Assembly (NCBI RefSeq): GCF_018069755.1
Contig: NZ_JAGQDE010000001.1
Coordinates: forward strand, 248,001-312,000
DNA from: Ideonella aquatica
Lineage (GTDB): Bacteria; Pseudomonadota; Gammaproteobacteria; Burkholderiales; Burkholderiaceae_C
Reading direction: 5' to 3'
Length of the DNA stretch: 64,000 bases
Of this stretch, positions 45,373 through 55,808 are shown in pieces. The position numbers and the translations under genes are program-made. The notes under the pieces are model-generated. The model did no database searches, had not been told where the DNA came from, and saw only the letters and a program-made list of their open reading frames with translations. How positions within the stretch are numbered: position 1 is the first letter of the stretch; every line of letters starts with the position of its first letter.

Positions 45373-46622
45373 GCAAGCCTGTGTTGAACCGCCGCCAACT
45401 GCTGTTGGCAGCCACCGCCGCTGGCCTGATGCCGGCCTTCCCGGCCTACACACGTGAGAAGGCACGCGTCATCGTGATCGGTGGCGGCATGGCGGGCGCC
45501 ACGCTGGCGAAGTACTTGCGCAAGTGGGGCCCGAACCTGCAGGTCACCCTGATCGACCGCAACGCCCGCTACACCAGTTGCATCATGAGCAGCCTGGTGC
45601 TGAGCGGCCAGCGCGATCTGGCCAGCCTGCAGTACGACTACACGGCCTTGGTCCAGAAGTACGGCGTCAAGATCCGTACCGACGAGGTCGTGGCCGTCGA
45701 CCCGGTGGCTCGCTCAGTCACCCTGGGCTCAGGCAAGGTGCTGCGCGCCGAGCGCATCGTGCTGGCCCCCGGGATCGAGTTCGACCCCGTGCCCGGGCTG
45801 ACCGACCCGGACGCCATGCCGCACGCCTGGAAGGCGGGCCCGCAGACCACGCTGCTGCGCCAGCAATTGCTGGCCATGCAGCCTGGCGGCACCGTGGTGC
45901 TGACGATTCCCAAGGTGCCCTACCGCTGCCCGCCGGGCCCCTACGAGCGCGCCTGTCTGCTGGCTGATTGGCTGGCCAAGAAGAAGCCGGGGTCGAAGCT
46001 GCTGGTGCTCGACGCCAACGCCGACTTCGTCACCGAGAAGGACAACTTCTCCAGCGCGTTCTTTGACCTGCACGGCGACGTCATCGAATACCGCACCAGC
46101 ACCGAGGTGCTGTCGGCCGACGCTGCGACCATGACCTTGCAAACCAGCACCGGCGCGGTGCAGGGCCAGGTGATCAACCTGATCCCGCGCCAGCGCTGCG
46201 GCAGCATCGTGGCGTCGGCCGGTCTGGCCAATGCCACCGAGGGGCGCTTTGCCGGTGTCAACGTGCTGAACTACGAAAGCACCGCGGCCGCCGGTATCCA
46301 TGTGATCGGCGACAGCAGCGCCACCACCCAGCCCAAGGCCGGCCACATCGCCAACCAGGAGGCGAAGGTCTGCGCCGATGCGATCGTGCGGGCCTTCGCG
46401 GGCGAACAGCCGGATCCGGCGCCGGTGACCAATTCGGCCTGCTTCTCCACGATCACGATGACCAAAGCCTCGTGGCTGCATGCCGGCTTCCAGTACAACC
46501 CGGCCACCGGACAGATGGCGGGTGTGCCCACTGCCAGCGGTGCGTCGATTGGCTGGAACGCAGACAACTTCGAGCAGATGAACGACTGGTTCCGTGCGCT
46601 GATGGCCGACACCTTCGCCTGA
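45369..46622 (+). CDS. fccB: Flavocytochrome c sulfide dehydrogenase, FAD subunit
   Basis: A 417-residue FAD protein that oxidises sulfide to sulfur or polysulfide in the periplasm. It has a Tat-type signal (NRRQLLLAATAAGLMPAFPA), the FAD motif VIVIGGGMAGATLAKYLR, and the two family Cys positions in VPYRCPPGPYERACLL and PRQRCGSIVASAGLA. These are expected to form the active-site disulfide and the FAD link. The C-terminal part (CFSTITMTKASWLHAGFQY) matches the FCSD C-terminal domain. SoxF is the close alternative name. No soxXYZAB genes are within the window. Translation is coupled to the cytochrome gene. Confidence 0.9.
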   Translation: MSKPVLNRRQLLLAATAAGLMPAFPAYTREKARVIVIGGGMAGATLAKYLRKWGPNLQVTLIDRNARYTSCIMSSLVLSGQRDLASLQYDYTALVQKYGVKIRTDEVVAVDPVARSVTLGSGKVLRAERIVLAPGIEFDPVPGLTDPDAMPHAWKAGPQTTLLRQQLLAMQPGGTVVLTIPKVPYRCPPGPYERACLLADWLAKKKPGSKLLVLDANADFVTEKDNFSSAFFDLHGDVIEYRTSTEVLSADAATMTLQTSTGAVQGQVINLIPRQRCGSIVASAGLANATEGRFAGVNVLNYESTAAAGIHVIGDSSATTQPKAGHIANQEAKVCADAIVRAFAGEQPDPAPVTNSACFSTITMTKASWLHAGFQYNPATGQMAGVPTASGASIGWNADNFEQMNDWFRALMADTFA

Positions 46623-46637
46623 ACGGACGCGCAGCTG

Positions 46638-48017
46638 TCAGGCGCCGCCCCACAGGCGGTGCATGACGGCTGCGAAGTCCAGCCGGGCGGCGTCGCGACC
46701 AGGCTGCACATGGGCGCGCCGCACCCAGTGGCCGGCTACCATCACGTCGTGCCAGGGGCGGGCCGGTGCCGAGAAGACCAGCGCGTCCAGCCGGTGTGAA
46801 CCGGGGATGCCGGCCAGTGCCGGATCGCTGTCGTCCAGCACCAGCAGGTCGGCGCGGGCGCCGGGCTGCAGGCCCCAGCTCGGCTGGCCCGCGGCGGCGG
46901 CGCCGGCCTGGCGGGCGGTCTCGAACAGACGCGCCGCGGTGGCGGCTTGACCCGTGGCTGGCGCCGCGGCCAGGTTGCGCTGGCGCCTCGCCAGGCGCTG
47001 TCCCCATTCCAGCCAGCGCAGCTCCTCGCGCCAGTCACGCGTGACCTGGCTGTCCGAGCCCACCGACACGGGCACACCGGCGTCCAGCCAGCCGGGTACA
47101 TCGGTCAGCCCGTCGCCCAGGTCGGCCTCGGTGCCGGGGCAGATCACCACGCCGGCGCCGCTGCGCGCGACGCCCTCGATCTCGGCTGGCGTGGCGTGGG
47201 TGGCGTGCACCAGTTGCCAGCGCGCATCGAGCAGCCCTTCGTGCAGCAGCCACTCGATTGGCCGCCGGCCGGTGGTGGCGAGGCAGTCGTCCACTTCGCC
47301 GGTCTGCTCGGCCACATGGAGGTGGATGGCGCCGGACCAGCCCTGGGCCCGTCTGGCCAAACGGTGGATGGAGGTGGGCGCGGCGCCGCGCAGCGAGTGG
47401 ATCGCCAGGCCGGCATCGAAACACGCATCGGCCTGTTCGCGCAGCCGCTGGCTGGCGGCCCAGACCTCGTCAGCGCCCAGCCGAAAGCGCGCCTGGTCCG
47501 GCCGCAGCGCCGGCTGCTCAAAGCCGGCGCGCTCGTAGAGCACCGGCAGCAGGGTCAGCCCGATGCCGCTGGCGCGGGCCGCATCGCGCAGTGCCCAGGC
47601 CATGGCCAGCGGGTCGGCGTACGGCTGGCCGTCGGCTTGGTGCTGCAGGTAGTGGAACTCGCAGACCTGGGTGTAGCCGCCCTCGATCAGCTCGTGGAAC
47701 AGGTGGGTGGCGATGTCTCGAACCTCGTCCACGCTGACCTGGCCGGCCACGCGGTACATGCGCTCGCGCCAGCTCCAGAAGTCGTCGCTGTCCCGCTCGC
47801 GCCGCTCCGACAGCCCGGCAAAGGCGCGCTGGAACGCGTGGCTGTGCGCATCCACCAGACCCGGCAGCACCGGGCCAGCCAGGCGCTGGGCGTCGGGCGG
47901 GCAGGGCAGACCGGCGGTGATGCGCGCCCAGCGGCCGGCGCCGTCGACCTCCAGCAGCACCTGGTCCTGCCAGCGGCCGTCGACCCAGGCCTGCGGCGCC
48001 CACAGCAGGCGGTTCAT
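46638..48017 (-). CDS. hutF: Formimidoylglutamate deiminase
   Basis: A 459-residue amidohydrolase. It converts N-formimidoyl-L-glutamate to N-formyl-L-glutamate and ammonia in the five-step histidine pathway. Metal and active-site motifs are GLVDAHSHAFQRAFAG, IHLHVAEQTGEVDDC, LVHATHATPAE and VSVGSDSQVTRDW. The start [11 protein letters not shown] overlaps the hutG stop by four bases; a longer upstream frame lies within hutG. Presence of HutF with HutG means that formate, not formamide, is released. Confidence 0.93.
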   Translation of the reverse strand: MNRLLWAPQAWVDGRWQDQVLLEVDGAGRWARITAGLPCPPDAQRLAGPVLPGLVDAHSHAFQRAFAGLSERRERDSDDFWSWRERMYRVAGQVSVDEVRDIATHLFHELIEGGYTQVCEFHYLQHQADGQPYADPLAMAWALRDAARASGIGLTLLPVLYERAGFEQPALRPDQARFRLGADEVWAASQRLREQADACFDAGLAIHSLRGAAPTSIHRLARRAQGWSGAIHLHVAEQTGEVDDCLATTGRRPIEWLLHEGLLDARWQLVHATHATPAEIEGVARSGAGVVICPGTEADLGDGLTDVPGWLDAGVPVSVGSDSQVTRDWREELRWLEWGQRLARRQRNLAAAPATGQAATAARLFETARQAGAAAAGQPSWGLQPGARADLLVLDDSDPALAGIPGSHRLDALVFSAPARPWHDVMVAGHWVRRAHVQPGRDAARLDFAAVMHRLWGGA

Positions 48018-48826
48018 CGCGCCGCCCCGTGCGCCAGCATCGTGCGCAGCAGGCCGTCCAGCACCGGCTGCAGGCGCGCCACGCGGGACGCATCCAGCCG
48101 CGGCTCGCCCTGTGTGGGCATGGCCTCGTCCATCGCGCACTGCCAGCCCATCTCCAGCTGCACGGCCTGCACGCCCTGGGCCGGCTGGCCGTAATGGCGG
48201 GTGATGTACCCGCCCTTGAAGCGGCCATCGACCACCCAGCTGAAGCGGTCCTGGGTGGCCAACACGCCGCGCAGCGCGTCGCGCAGCGCGGGGGTGGCGG
48301 CCTGGCCGTTGGCGGTGCCCAGGTTCAGGTCGGGCAGACGGCCGTCGAACAGCCAGGGCAGTTCGGGGCGGATGCTGTGGCCGTCGAACAGCAGCGCGTG
48401 GCCGTGCTCGGCGCGCAGGCGCTCCAGCTCGCTGGCCAGCGAGTCGTGGTAGGGCTGCCAGTAGCGCTCGCGGCGGCGGTGGATCTCGGCGGCGTCGGGG
48501 GCCTGGCCGTCGCGGTAGATCGGCAGGCCCTCGAAGTTGCGCGTGGGGCACAGCTCGGTGTTGTTCGCCCCCGGGTACATCGGCGCGTCGGTGGGCGGCC
48601 GGTTCAGGTCGATCAGGTAGCGCGAATGGCGCGGCACGATCAGGCTGGCGCCCAGGTCGCGGGCGAAGGCGTAGAGCTCGTCCAGGCACCAGTCGGTGTC
48701 CTCGACGCGCAGCGCGCGCTCGGTGTAGCGCGGCTGCTGGTCCAGCGGCAGCGCGGTGCCGGCATGCGGCACGCTGACCAGCAGCGGCCGGTGGCCGCGG
48801 TGCAGGGTGAAGACGGGATGGGTCAT
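48014..48826 (-). CDS. hutG: N-formylglutamate deformylase
   Basis: A 270-residue N-formylglutamate amidohydrolase that hydrolyses N-formylglutamate to glutamate and formate, the last step of the pathway. It has the motifs [45 protein letters not shown] and [11 protein letters not shown]. The ATG overlaps the hutI stop by four bases and its stop overlaps hutF, so the order in transcription is hutC-hutD-hutI-hutG-hutF. Confidence 0.93.
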   Translation of the reverse strand: MTHPVFTLHRGHRPLLVSVPHAGTALPLDQQPRYTERALRVEDTDWCLDELYAFARDLGASLIVPRHSRYLIDLNRPPTDAPMYPGANNTELCPTRNFEGLPIYRDGQAPDAAEIHRRRERYWQPYHDSLASELERLRAEHGHALLFDGHSIRPELPWLFDGRLPDLNLGTANGQAATPALRDALRGVLATQDRFSWVVDGRFKGGYITRHYGQPAQGVQAVQLEMGWQCAMDEAMPTQGEPRLDASRVARLQPVLDGLLRTMLAHGAAR

Positions 48827-50025
48827 GCGGTCTCCTGGCCGGCCACCCAGGTGCGGCAGGCGGGGTGCTGGCCGAAGGCGTAGGCCAGGGCGCGCGGGTG
48901 GTCGATGTCGAAGTGGGCCAGGTCGGCGCGCTGGCCCGGCCGCAGGGTGCCGCGGTCGGCCAGGCCCAGCGCGCGGGCGCCTTCGCGGGTGATGCCGGCC
49001 ACGGCCTCCTCGGGCGTCAGGCGCAGCAGCGTGCAGGCCAGATGGATCATGAGCAGCGGCGACAGCGTGGGCGAACTGCCGGGGTTGTGGTCGGTGGCCA
49101 CGGCGATCGGTACGCCGGCGGCGCGCAGCCGCGCGATCGGCGGCAGCCGGGTCTCGCGCAGGAAGTGGAAGGCGCCGGGCAGCAGCACGGCCACGGTGCC
49201 GGCGGCAGCCATGGCCACGATGCCCTCGTCGCTGAGCCATTCCAGGTGGTCGGCGCTGAGTGCGGCATGGCGCGCGGCCAGCGCGGCGCCGCCGCTGTCG
49301 CTGAGCTGCTCGGCATGCAGCTTGACCGGCAGGCCCAGGCTGCGCGCCGCACTGAACACCCGCTCGACCTGGGCCGGGCAGAAGGCGATGCGCTCGCAGA
49401 AGGCATCGACCGCGTCCACCAGACCCTCGGCATGCCAGCGTGGCAGCCACTGGCAGACCGCGTCGATGTAGTCGTCGGCGCGGCCCTCGTACTCGGGCGG
49501 CAGCGCATGGGCCGGCAGTGCGGTGGTACGCACCGTCAGCCCGGTGGCCGTGCCCACCGCGCGGGCGACGCGCAGGCAGCGGGCTTCGTCGTGCTCGCTC
49601 AGACCGTAGCCTGACTTGATTTCCAGCGTGGTCACGCCCTCGGTCATCAGCGCGCGGGCGCGGCGGATGGCGCCCGCCAGCAGCGTGTCGTCGCTGGCGG
49701 CGCGGGTGGCGGCCACGGTAGAACGGATGCCGCCGCCTTCGCGGGCGATCTGCTCGTAGCTGACGCCCTGCAACCGGCGCTCGAACTCGGCGGCGCGGTC
49801 GCCGCCGTAGACCAGGTGGGTGTGGGCATCGACCAGGCCGGGCAACAGCACGCCGCCGCCGAGCTCGATCACCACGTCAGCGGCCTGGTCCGGGGGCGAC
49901 GCGCTGGCCGGTCCGACCCAGGTGATCCGGTCGCCATCGGCCAGCAGCGCACCATCGGGGATCCAACCCCAGGGCGAGCCGCCGTCCATCGTGGCGATGG
50001 CCGTCCCGCGCCACAGCCGCCTCAT
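48823..50025 (-). CDS. hutI: Imidazolonepropionase
   Basis: A 400-residue metal-dependent amidohydrolase that opens 4-imidazolone-5-propionate to N-formimidoyl-glutamate. It shows [19 protein letters not shown] (metal His and substrate loop), [44 protein letters not shown] and [14 protein letters not shown] (metal Asp). The start [11 protein letters not shown] overlaps the hutD stop by four bases. Confidence 0.94.
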   Translation of the reverse strand: MRRLWRGTAIATMDGGSPWGWIPDGALLADGDRITWVGPASASPPDQAADVVIELGGGVLLPGLVDAHTHLVYGGDRAAEFERRLQGVSYEQIAREGGGIRSTVAATRAASDDTLLAGAIRRARALMTEGVTTLEIKSGYGLSEHDEARCLRVARAVGTATGLTVRTTALPAHALPPEYEGRADDYIDAVCQWLPRWHAEGLVDAVDAFCERIAFCPAQVERVFSAARSLGLPVKLHAEQLSDSGGAALAARHAALSADHLEWLSDEGIVAMAAAGTVAVLLPGAFHFLRETRLPPIARLRAAGVPIAVATDHNPGSSPTLSPLLMIHLACTLLRLTPEEAVAGITREGARALGLADRGTLRPGQRADLAHFDIDHPRALAYAFGQHPACRTWVAGQETA

Positions 50026-50591
50026 CGGGCCGCTCCTCGCGGCAGGGCCAGCCAGTAGGCCGCCGCGCTGGCGCCGGCCAGCTGCCAGGCGTGAGGGTCG
50101 TCCTCGCTCCACAGCAAGGTGCCGGCAGGTACCTCCAATGGGGCTTCGCCGGGGCGCCGCAGCCAGGCCGGGCCGTGGCTGTACAGGCCGCGCCAGCGCG
50201 GACCCGGCGGCAGACCCAGCGCCAGTGCCCAGGCGATGCAGCCGGGGCCGTCGGCGTGGCGCACCATCAGGTTCAGGTCGCGGGTGGGGCCATCCAGCGG
50301 TTCGCAGTGCGGCGCCTCGGCGCCATCAAAGGCCAGCGGCGGGCTGTCGGTGCTGAGGGTCTGGCGGTGCGCGCCGAAATGCAGGCGCACGCCGGCGCCT
50401 TCCAGCACCGCAAAACCGCGCCAGTGGCCGGGCCAGGGCGAGAAGGGCCCGGGCGAGTGCACCTCGGCCACGCTGACGCGCAGCGTCCAATCGTCCGGCG
50501 TGGGCCAGGTCAGCAGCGTGCGGGTGCTGCCGCCGCCATTGCGCCACGGTTCAGGCGCCGTCTGATCCAGGGGGATGCGGTGGATCGTCAT
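50022..50591 (-). CDS. hutD: HutD family protein
   Basis: A 189-residue protein of the HutD (DUF886) cupin-like family. It begins [21 protein letters not shown], with [17 protein letters not shown] and [14 protein letters not shown], all typical. In pseudomonads HutD is needed for proper growth on histidine and has been proposed to limit hut expression; its ligand may be formylglutamate. It overlaps hutC and hutI by four bases each. Confidence 0.9.
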   Translation of the reverse strand: MTIHRIPLDQTAPEPWRNGGGSTRTLLTWPTPDDWTLRVSVAEVHSPGPFSPWPGHWRGFAVLEGAGVRLHFGAHRQTLSTDSPPLAFDGAEAPHCEPLDGPTRDLNLMVRHADGPGCIAWALALGLPPGPRWRGLYSHGPAWLRRPGEAPLEVPAGTLLWSEDDPHAWQLAGASAAAYWLALPRGAAR

Positions 50592-51304
50592 GGCTGGAAG
50601 TCCCCCTGCAACTGGTAGCGCGTGCCCGGGTGCACCAGCCGCGCCAGCGTGATCGGGCCCTGGCGGCTGAAGGTGCGGCGCACGATCACCAGGCAGGGGT
50701 CGGTGCGGGCGATGCCCAGCCACTGCGCCTCTGGCGCGGTGGGCAGCGCGGCCTCGACCTGGTACTGCGCGCGCCACAGCGCGGTGGCGCCGAACAGGTA
50801 GTGGGTGGGGGTGATGCGCGTGAAGTCCTGCGCCAGGTACTGCGGCGCCTCGGCCGGGTTGACGTAGCGGTCCTCGCACTGCAGCGCCACGCCGTTCTCG
50901 CGGTGGACGATCACGGTGTGGAAGACCAGCGCACCCTCGGCCACGCCCAACTGCGCGGCCAGCGCCTGCGGCGCCGCCTCCTCGCGCTGCAGCATCACCT
51001 GGGCCGCATGGTGGTGGCCGCGCTCGGCGATTTCCTCGTGCAGGTCGCGCAGCATCAGCGTGGACGAGACCTTGTGCAGCGCCGCCGCGAAAGTGCCCAC
51101 ACCCTGCACGCGGTCGACCAGGCCCTCGGCCTGCAGCTCCTTGAGCGCGCGGTTGACGGTCATGCGGCTGACGTGGAACTGCGCGACCAGCTCGGCCTCG
51201 GAGGGCATCTGTGCACCCGGTGGCCAGTCACCGGCGGCCAGCCGGTCCTTCAGGTGCTGCTTGACCTGTGCATAGGGCGCTTGCGGGGATCTGGGGGACA
51301 CCAT
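50588..51304 (-). CDS. hutC: Histidine utilisation repressor HutC (GntR family)
   Basis: A repressor of about 238 residues. The N-terminal GntR winged helix reads YAQVKQHLKDRLAAGDWPPG, MPSEAELVAQFHVSRMTVNRAL and GLVDRVQGVGTFAA. The UTRA effector domain follows (about 95-238). Urocanate is the usual inducer. It is first in the hutCDIGF operon and divergent from hutU, with a palindromic operator 24 bases upstream. The start is placed at MVSPRSPQAPY. Two ATG codons further upstream (51325 and 51331) are in frame, but one overlaps the operator, and none has a good ribosome site. Confidence 0.9.
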   Translation of the reverse strand: MVSPRSPQAPYAQVKQHLKDRLAAGDWPPGAQMPSEAELVAQFHVSRMTVNRALKELQAEGLVDRVQGVGTFAAALHKVSSTLMLRDLHEEIAERGHHHAAQVMLQREEAAPQALAAQLGVAEGALVFHTVIVHRENGVALQCEDRYVNPAEAPQYLAQDFTRITPTHYLFGATALWRAQYQVEAALPTAPEAQWLGIARTDPCLVIVRRTFSRQGPITLARLVHPGTRYQLQGDFQP

Positions 51305-51327
51305 GGTGGTGGATCGTACTTGCATAA

Positions 51328-51343
51328 ACATGTCTAGACAAGT
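51328..51343. promoter_or_regulatory. HutC operator candidate
   Basis: A perfect 10-base palindrome TGTCTAGACA (51331-51340) extends to a 16-base inverted repeat with one mismatched pair (ACA...AGT ends). HutC/GntR sites commonly have a TGTCTAGACA-like core. It lies in the divergent gap between hutC and hutU and can control both. Confidence 0.7.
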
Positions 51344-51400
51344 AGAGTCCACGCCCATCGCACGGCGACCTGACCGCCGCGCACCCTGCCGGAGACCGCC

Positions 51401-53089
51401 ATGACCAACCTGTCGCACCCCCATGCCACCCCGCGCGTCGTCAAGGCGCCCACCGGGTCCAGGCTGCATTGCAAGAGCTGGCTCACCGAGGCCGCCTACC
51501 GCATGCTGCAGAACAACCTGGACCCGGCCGTGGCCGAAAACCCCGATGCGCTGGTGGTCTATGGCGGCATCGGCAAGGCCGCCCGCGACTGGGACTGCTT
51601 CGAGCAGATCCTGGCCTCGCTGCGCACGCTCAACGACGACGAGACGCTGCTGGTCCAGAGCGGCAAGCCGGTGGGCGTGTTCCGCACCCACCCGGATGCG
51701 CCGCGGGTGCTGATCGCCAACTCCAACCTGGTGCCCAAGTGGGCCACCTGGGAGCACTTCCATGAGCTCGACCGCAAGGGCCTGATGATGTATGGCCAGA
51801 TGACGGCCGGCAGCTGGATCTACATTGGCAGCCAGGGCATCGTGCAGGGCACCTATGAGACCTTTGTCGAGGCCGCGCGTCAGCACTTCGGCGGGGTGGC
51901 CACGGGCAAGTGGATCCTCACCGCCGGCCTGGGCGGCATGGGCGGTGCCCAACCGCTGGCGGCCACCTTCGCGGGCTTCTGCTCGCTGAACATCGAGTGC
52001 CAGCAAAGCCGCATCGACTTCCGCCTGCGCAGCCGCTATGTGGACGAACAGGCCGCCGATCTGGATGATGCGCTGGCCCGCATCGCCCGCTACACCGCCG
52101 CCGGCCAGGCCGTCAGCATCGCGTTGCTGGGCAATGCGGCCGAGCTGTTGCCGGAACTGGTGAAGCGCGGCGTACGGCCCGACCTGGTCACCGACCAGAC
52201 CAGCGCCCACGACCTGGTCAATGGCTACCTGCCGGCTGGCTGGACGGTGGCGCAGTGGCGCGCCGCGCAGGCCGACGACACCCAGCACGCTGCGCTGCGC
52301 GCCGCCGCGGCCCAGGGCTGCGCGGTGCACGTGCAGGCGATGCTGGACTTTCAGGCCATGGGCATTCCCACGGTGGACTATGGCAACAACATCCGCCAGG
52401 TCGCCTTCGACCAGGGTGTCCAGAACGCCTTCGACTTCCCCGGCTTCGTGCCCGCCTACATCCGCCCGCTGTTCTGCCGCGGCAAGGGGCCGTTCCGCTG
52501 GGTGGCGCTGTCCGGCGATCCGGAAGACATCCGCAAGACCGACGCCAAGATGAAGGCGCTCTTTCCCGAGGACGCCCATCTGCACCGCTGGCTGGACATG
52601 GCCGGGGAGCGCATCGCCTTCCAGGGCCTGCCGGCGCGCATCTGCTGGATCGGCCTGGGCGAGCGCCACCGCGCCGGTCTGGCCTTCAACGAGATGGTGA
52701 AGAACGGCGAGCTCAAAGGCCCGATCGTCATCGGCCGCGACCACCTGGACAGCGGCAGCGTGGCCAGCCCCAACCGCGAGACCGAGGCCATGATGGACGG
52801 CTCCGACGCGGTGAGCGACTGGCCGCTGCTCAATGCGCTGCTCAACACCGCCGGCGGCGCCACCTGGGTCAGCCTGCACCACGGCGGCGGCGTGGGCATG
52901 GGCTACTCGCAGCACGCGGGCGTGGTGATCGTCTGCGACGGCACCGAGGCCGCCGCCAGGCGCATTGAGCGCGTGCTGTGGAACGATCCCGCCACCGGCG
53001 TGATGCGCCACGCCGACGCCGGCTACGAGATCGCCCGCCAGTGCGCGCGCGAACACGCGCTGAACCTGCCGATGCAGCCGACAGCCTGA
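51401..53089 (+). CDS. hutU: Urocanate hydratase
   Basis: A 562-residue urocanase, full length. It hydrates urocanate to imidazolonepropionate with tightly bound NAD+ as electrophile. It has the NAD-binding [30 protein letters not shown], and the C-terminal active-site region [17 protein letters not shown]. It starts with a GGAG ribosome site a few bases before ATG, divergent from hutC and under the shared operator. Confidence 0.96.
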   Translation: MTNLSHPHATPRVVKAPTGSRLHCKSWLTEAAYRMLQNNLDPAVAENPDALVVYGGIGKAARDWDCFEQILASLRTLNDDETLLVQSGKPVGVFRTHPDAPRVLIANSNLVPKWATWEHFHELDRKGLMMYGQMTAGSWIYIGSQGIVQGTYETFVEAARQHFGGVATGKWILTAGLGGMGGAQPLAATFAGFCSLNIECQQSRIDFRLRSRYVDEQAADLDDALARIARYTAAGQAVSIALLGNAAELLPELVKRGVRPDLVTDQTSAHDLVNGYLPAGWTVAQWRAAQADDTQHAALRAAAAQGCAVHVQAMLDFQAMGIPTVDYGNNIRQVAFDQGVQNAFDFPGFVPAYIRPLFCRGKGPFRWVALSGDPEDIRKTDAKMKALFPEDAHLHRWLDMAGERIAFQGLPARICWIGLGERHRAGLAFNEMVKNGELKGPIVIGRDHLDSGSVASPNRETEAMMDGSDAVSDWPLLNALLNTAGGATWVSLHHGGGVGMGYSQHAGVVIVCDGTEAAARRIERVLWNDPATGVMRHADAGYEIARQCAREHALNLPMQPTA

Positions 53090-53099
53090 GGCGAGCGTG

Positions 53100-54074
53100 T
53101 CAGTCCAGCTTGGTCCCCGAGGCCTTGACGGCCGCCGCCCAGCGCGGCATTTCCGCGGCCAGGAAGCCGCGGAAGGCCTCATGGTCCAGGAAGGCCGGAT
53201 CAGCGCCCTGGCTGACCATGCGGGTGCGGATGTCGGGCGTTTCCAGCACCGCCTTGAACGCGCCCGAGAGCTTCTCCAGCACCGGCCTGGGCGTGCCGGC
53301 CGGGGCCAACACGCCATAGAAGCCCACCACATCGAAGCCCTTCAGGCCCGACTCGATCAGCGTGGGCGTGTCGGGCAGCGCGGCGCTGCGCTCGCGGCTG
53401 GTCACGGCCAACGCCCGCAGCTTGCCGGCCTTCACGTACTGCGCCGCTTGCGGCACCGACTCGGCCATCAGCTGCACCTGGCCGGCCATCAGGTCGGTGA
53501 AGGCCGGCGCGCTGCCGCGGTAGGGGATGTGGACGATGAAGGTGCCGGTGGCCTGCTTGAACATCTCGGGCACCAGGTGGCTGATGCCGCCGTTGCCGGC
53601 CGAGCCGTAGTTCAGCTGGCCGGGCTTGCTCTTGGCCAGCTTGACCAGCTCGGCCACGCTGTTGGCGGGCACCGACGGGTTGACCACCAGTGCCAGCGGC
53701 TGCTGCGCGGTGCGCGCCACCGGCGCGAAGTCCTTCAGCGTCTGGTAGCTCAGCTTGGTGTAGACCGCTGGATTGATCACCATCGTGCCGGTATTGGCCA
53801 TCAGCAGCGTGTGACCGTCGGCCTCGCTCTTGGCAACGAACTCGGCGCCCACCGTGCCGCCCGCGCCCGCCTTGTAGTCGATCACCACCGGCTGTCCCAG
53901 GCGTTTGCCCAGTTCATCGGCCAGCAGCCGCGCGTGGGCATCCAGCGGTCCGCCGGCGGGGAAGCCGACGATGATCTTCACCGGCTTGGTCGGAAAGGCC
54001 TGCGCCATCGCGACCCATGGCAGGGCGCCCAGCGCCAGCGTGGCCAGCGCGCGAAGAGGTGCTCGTCGGTTCAT
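53100..54074 (-). CDS. Bug/TctC-type solute-binding protein inside the hut locus
   Basis: A 324-residue periplasmic binding protein of the tripartite tricarboxylate transporter (Bug) family. It has a signal peptide (about 1-25, [10 protein letters not shown]) followed by the signature [60 protein letters not shown] and [19 protein letters not shown] are conserved loop regions. Its gene is inverted between hutU and hutH and has no TctA/TctB membrane genes beside it, as is usual for the many orphan Bug proteins of Burkholderiales. Position suggests it may bind histidine, urocanate or a related compound, but ligand binding is not proven by sequence. Confidence 0.88.
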   Translation of the reverse strand: MNRRAPLRALATLALGALPWVAMAQAFPTKPVKIIVGFPAGGPLDAHARLLADELGKRLGQPVVIDYKAGAGGTVGAEFVAKSEADGHTLLMANTGTMVINPAVYTKLSYQTLKDFAPVARTAQQPLALVVNPSVPANSVAELVKLAKSKPGQLNYGSAGNGGISHLVPEMFKQATGTFIVHIPYRGSAPAFTDLMAGQVQLMAESVPQAAQYVKAGKLRALAVTSRERSAALPDTPTLIESGLKGFDVVGFYGVLAPAGTPRPVLEKLSGAFKAVLETPDIRTRMVSQGADPAFLDHEAFRGFLAAEMPRWAAAVKASGTKLD

Positions 54075-54169
54075 CCGTGTTCCCTGGCCGCTTGCGGCCG
54101 ACAAAACCGCGATGTTGGCGCCTGAGCGCGCCGCCATCCCTCCGTATTCCCCCTGTCGATGGAATCCCC

Positions 54170-55798
54170 ATGAGCCTTGAGCTGACCCTGGTCCCCGGCG
54201 CGCTGACGCTGGAGCAACTCACCGCCATCCACGCCGCGCCACTGCGCCTCGTGCTGGACGACGCCGCCCGCCCGGCGATCCGCGCCAGCGCCGCCGTGGT
54301 GCAGGCCGCGGCGGCCGGCGACGCGCCGGTCTACGGTGTCAACACCGGCTTCGGCAAGCTGGCCAGCACGCGCATCAGCGCCTCGGACCTGGCGCTGCTG
54401 CAGCTCAACCTGATCCGCAGCCACAGCGTGGGCGTGGGCGAGCCGCTGGCCGCGCCGGTGGTGCGCCTGATGCTGGCGATGAAGGCGGCCAGCCTGGCAC
54501 GCGCCCACTCCGGCGTGCGTGAACTGGTGATCGACACGCTGCTGGCGGTGCACAACGCCGGCCTGGTGCCCTGGGTACCGGCGCAGGGCTCGGTGGGGGC
54601 CTCGGGCGATCTGGCGCCGTTGTCGCACATGACGCTGGCGCTGCTGGGCGAGGGCCACTTCAATGTGGACGGCGCCAAGGTGCCGGCGGCCGGCCTGCTG
54701 GCCCAGCACGGCATTGCGCCGCTGGCGCTGCAGGCCAAGGAAGGCCTGGCGCTGATCAACGGCACGCAAACCTCCGCGGCCCTGGCGCTGCACGGTGTGC
54801 TGGCCTTCGAGCCGGTGCTGGAAAGCGCGCTGGTGATCGGGGCCCTGACCGTGGACGCCGCCCGCGGCAGCGACGGCCCCTTCGATCCGCGCATTCACGC
54901 GCTGCGCGGCCAGCCCGGCCAGATCGACGTGGCCCAGTACTACCGAGCGCTGCTGGCCGGCAGCGCAATCCGCCAGTCGCACACCGACGGCGACGACCGT
55001 GTGCAGGACCCGTACTGCCTGCGCTGCCAGCCCCAGGTGGTGGGCGCCTGCCTGGACCAGTTGCGCCACGCCGCGCTGGTGCTGGTGCGGGAGGCCAACG
55101 CCGTCACCGACAACCCGCTGGTGTTCTTCGAGGATGGCAGCGATGATCGGGCGCCGGGCCGCCCCAAGCCCGATCGCGCCCCCTCGGGGGGCGGCGACCG
55201 AAGGGAGACTGGGGGCACGTTGATCTCCGGCGGCAACTTTCATGCGGAGCCGGTGGCGCTGGCGGCCGATGCCTGCGCGGTGGCCATCGCCGAGGTGGGC
55301 GCGATCGCCGAGCGGCGCATCGCGATGCTGATCGACGCCGGTGTGTCGCGTCTGCCGCCCTTCCTGACCAGCAACGCCGGCCTGAACAGCGGCTTCATGA
55401 TCGCCCATGTCACCGCCGCGGCGCTGGCCAGCGAGAACAAGTCGCTGGCCCATCCGGCCAGTGTCGACAGCCTGCCCACCAGCGCCAACCAGGAGGACCA
55501 CGTCAGCATGGCCACCTTTGCCGCGCGCCGGCTGCAGCCGATGATCGACAACGTGGCCCGCATCCTGGCGATCGAGTGGCTGGCCTCGGCCCAGGGCATC
55601 GAGTTCCTGCGCCCGCTGACCAGCTCGGCCGTGCTGGAGCAGGCCCACGCGCTGCTGCGCGCCGAGGTGCCGGCCATGCCGGTGGACCGCTACCTGGCGC
55701 CTGACATCGACGCCGCTACCGCGCTGGTGCGCCGGGGCGTGCTGAGCGAGCTGTTCAAGGCCATGCCGGGCCTGCCGGCGCTGTGGGTGCCGGCCTGA
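54170..55798 (+). CDS. hutH: Histidine ammonia-lyase with an in-frame 26-residue insertion
   Basis: A 542-residue lyase; the family is usually near 510. It deaminates histidine to urocanate using the MIO group formed from Ala-Ser-Gly in [14 protein letters not shown]. Other family marks are [13 protein letters not shown], the active-site YGVNTG Tyr, [10 protein letters not shown] and [16 protein letters not shown]. Between residues 323 and 350 an extra segment ([19 protein letters not shown] and DRRETGG) interrupts the strand [12 protein letters not shown]...TLISGGNFH. It comes from a palindromic repeat (55139-55216). The site is a surface loop before the active-site ISGGNFH, so activity may be kept. 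A plausible SD site before the ATG is weak. Confidence 0.92.
   Translation: MSLELTLVPGALTLEQLTAIHAAPLRLVLDDAARPAIRASAAVVQAAAAGDAPVYGVNTGFGKLASTRISASDLALLQLNLIRSHSVGVGEPLAAPVVRLMLAMKAASLARAHSGVRELVIDTLLAVHNAGLVPWVPAQGSVGASGDLAPLSHMTLALLGEGHFNVDGAKVPAAGLLAQHGIAPLALQAKEGLALINGTQTSAALALHGVLAFEPVLESALVIGALTVDAARGSDGPFDPRIHALRGQPGQIDVAQYYRALLAGSAIRQSHTDGDDRVQDPYCLRCQPQVVGACLDQLRHAALVLVREANAVTDNPLVFFEDGSDDRAPGRPKPDRAPSGGGDRRETGGTLISGGNFHAEPVALAADACAVAIAEVGAIAERRIAMLIDAGVSRLPPFLTSNAGLNSGFMIAHVTAAALASENKSLAHPASVDSLPTSANQEDHVSMATFAARRLQPMIDNVARILAIEWLASAQGIEFLRPLTSSAVLEQAHALLRAEVPAMPVDRYLAPDIDAATALVRRGVLSELFKAMPGLPALWVPA
55139..55216 (+). repeat. Palindromic repeat element inserted in hutH
   Basis: About 78 bases that break the conserved HutH alignment, in frame and without stops. 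The core GCCCCCTCGGGGGGC (55178-55192) is a perfect 6-bp stem with a 3-base loop, followed by a purine-rich GCGACCGAAGGGAGACTGGG. I recall very similar hairpin repeats between genes in Comamonadaceae and Rubrivivax-type genomes; that needs a search to confirm. No second full copy was seen in this window. Confidence 0.6.
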
Positions 55799-55808
55799 TC
55801 AGGCGGGG

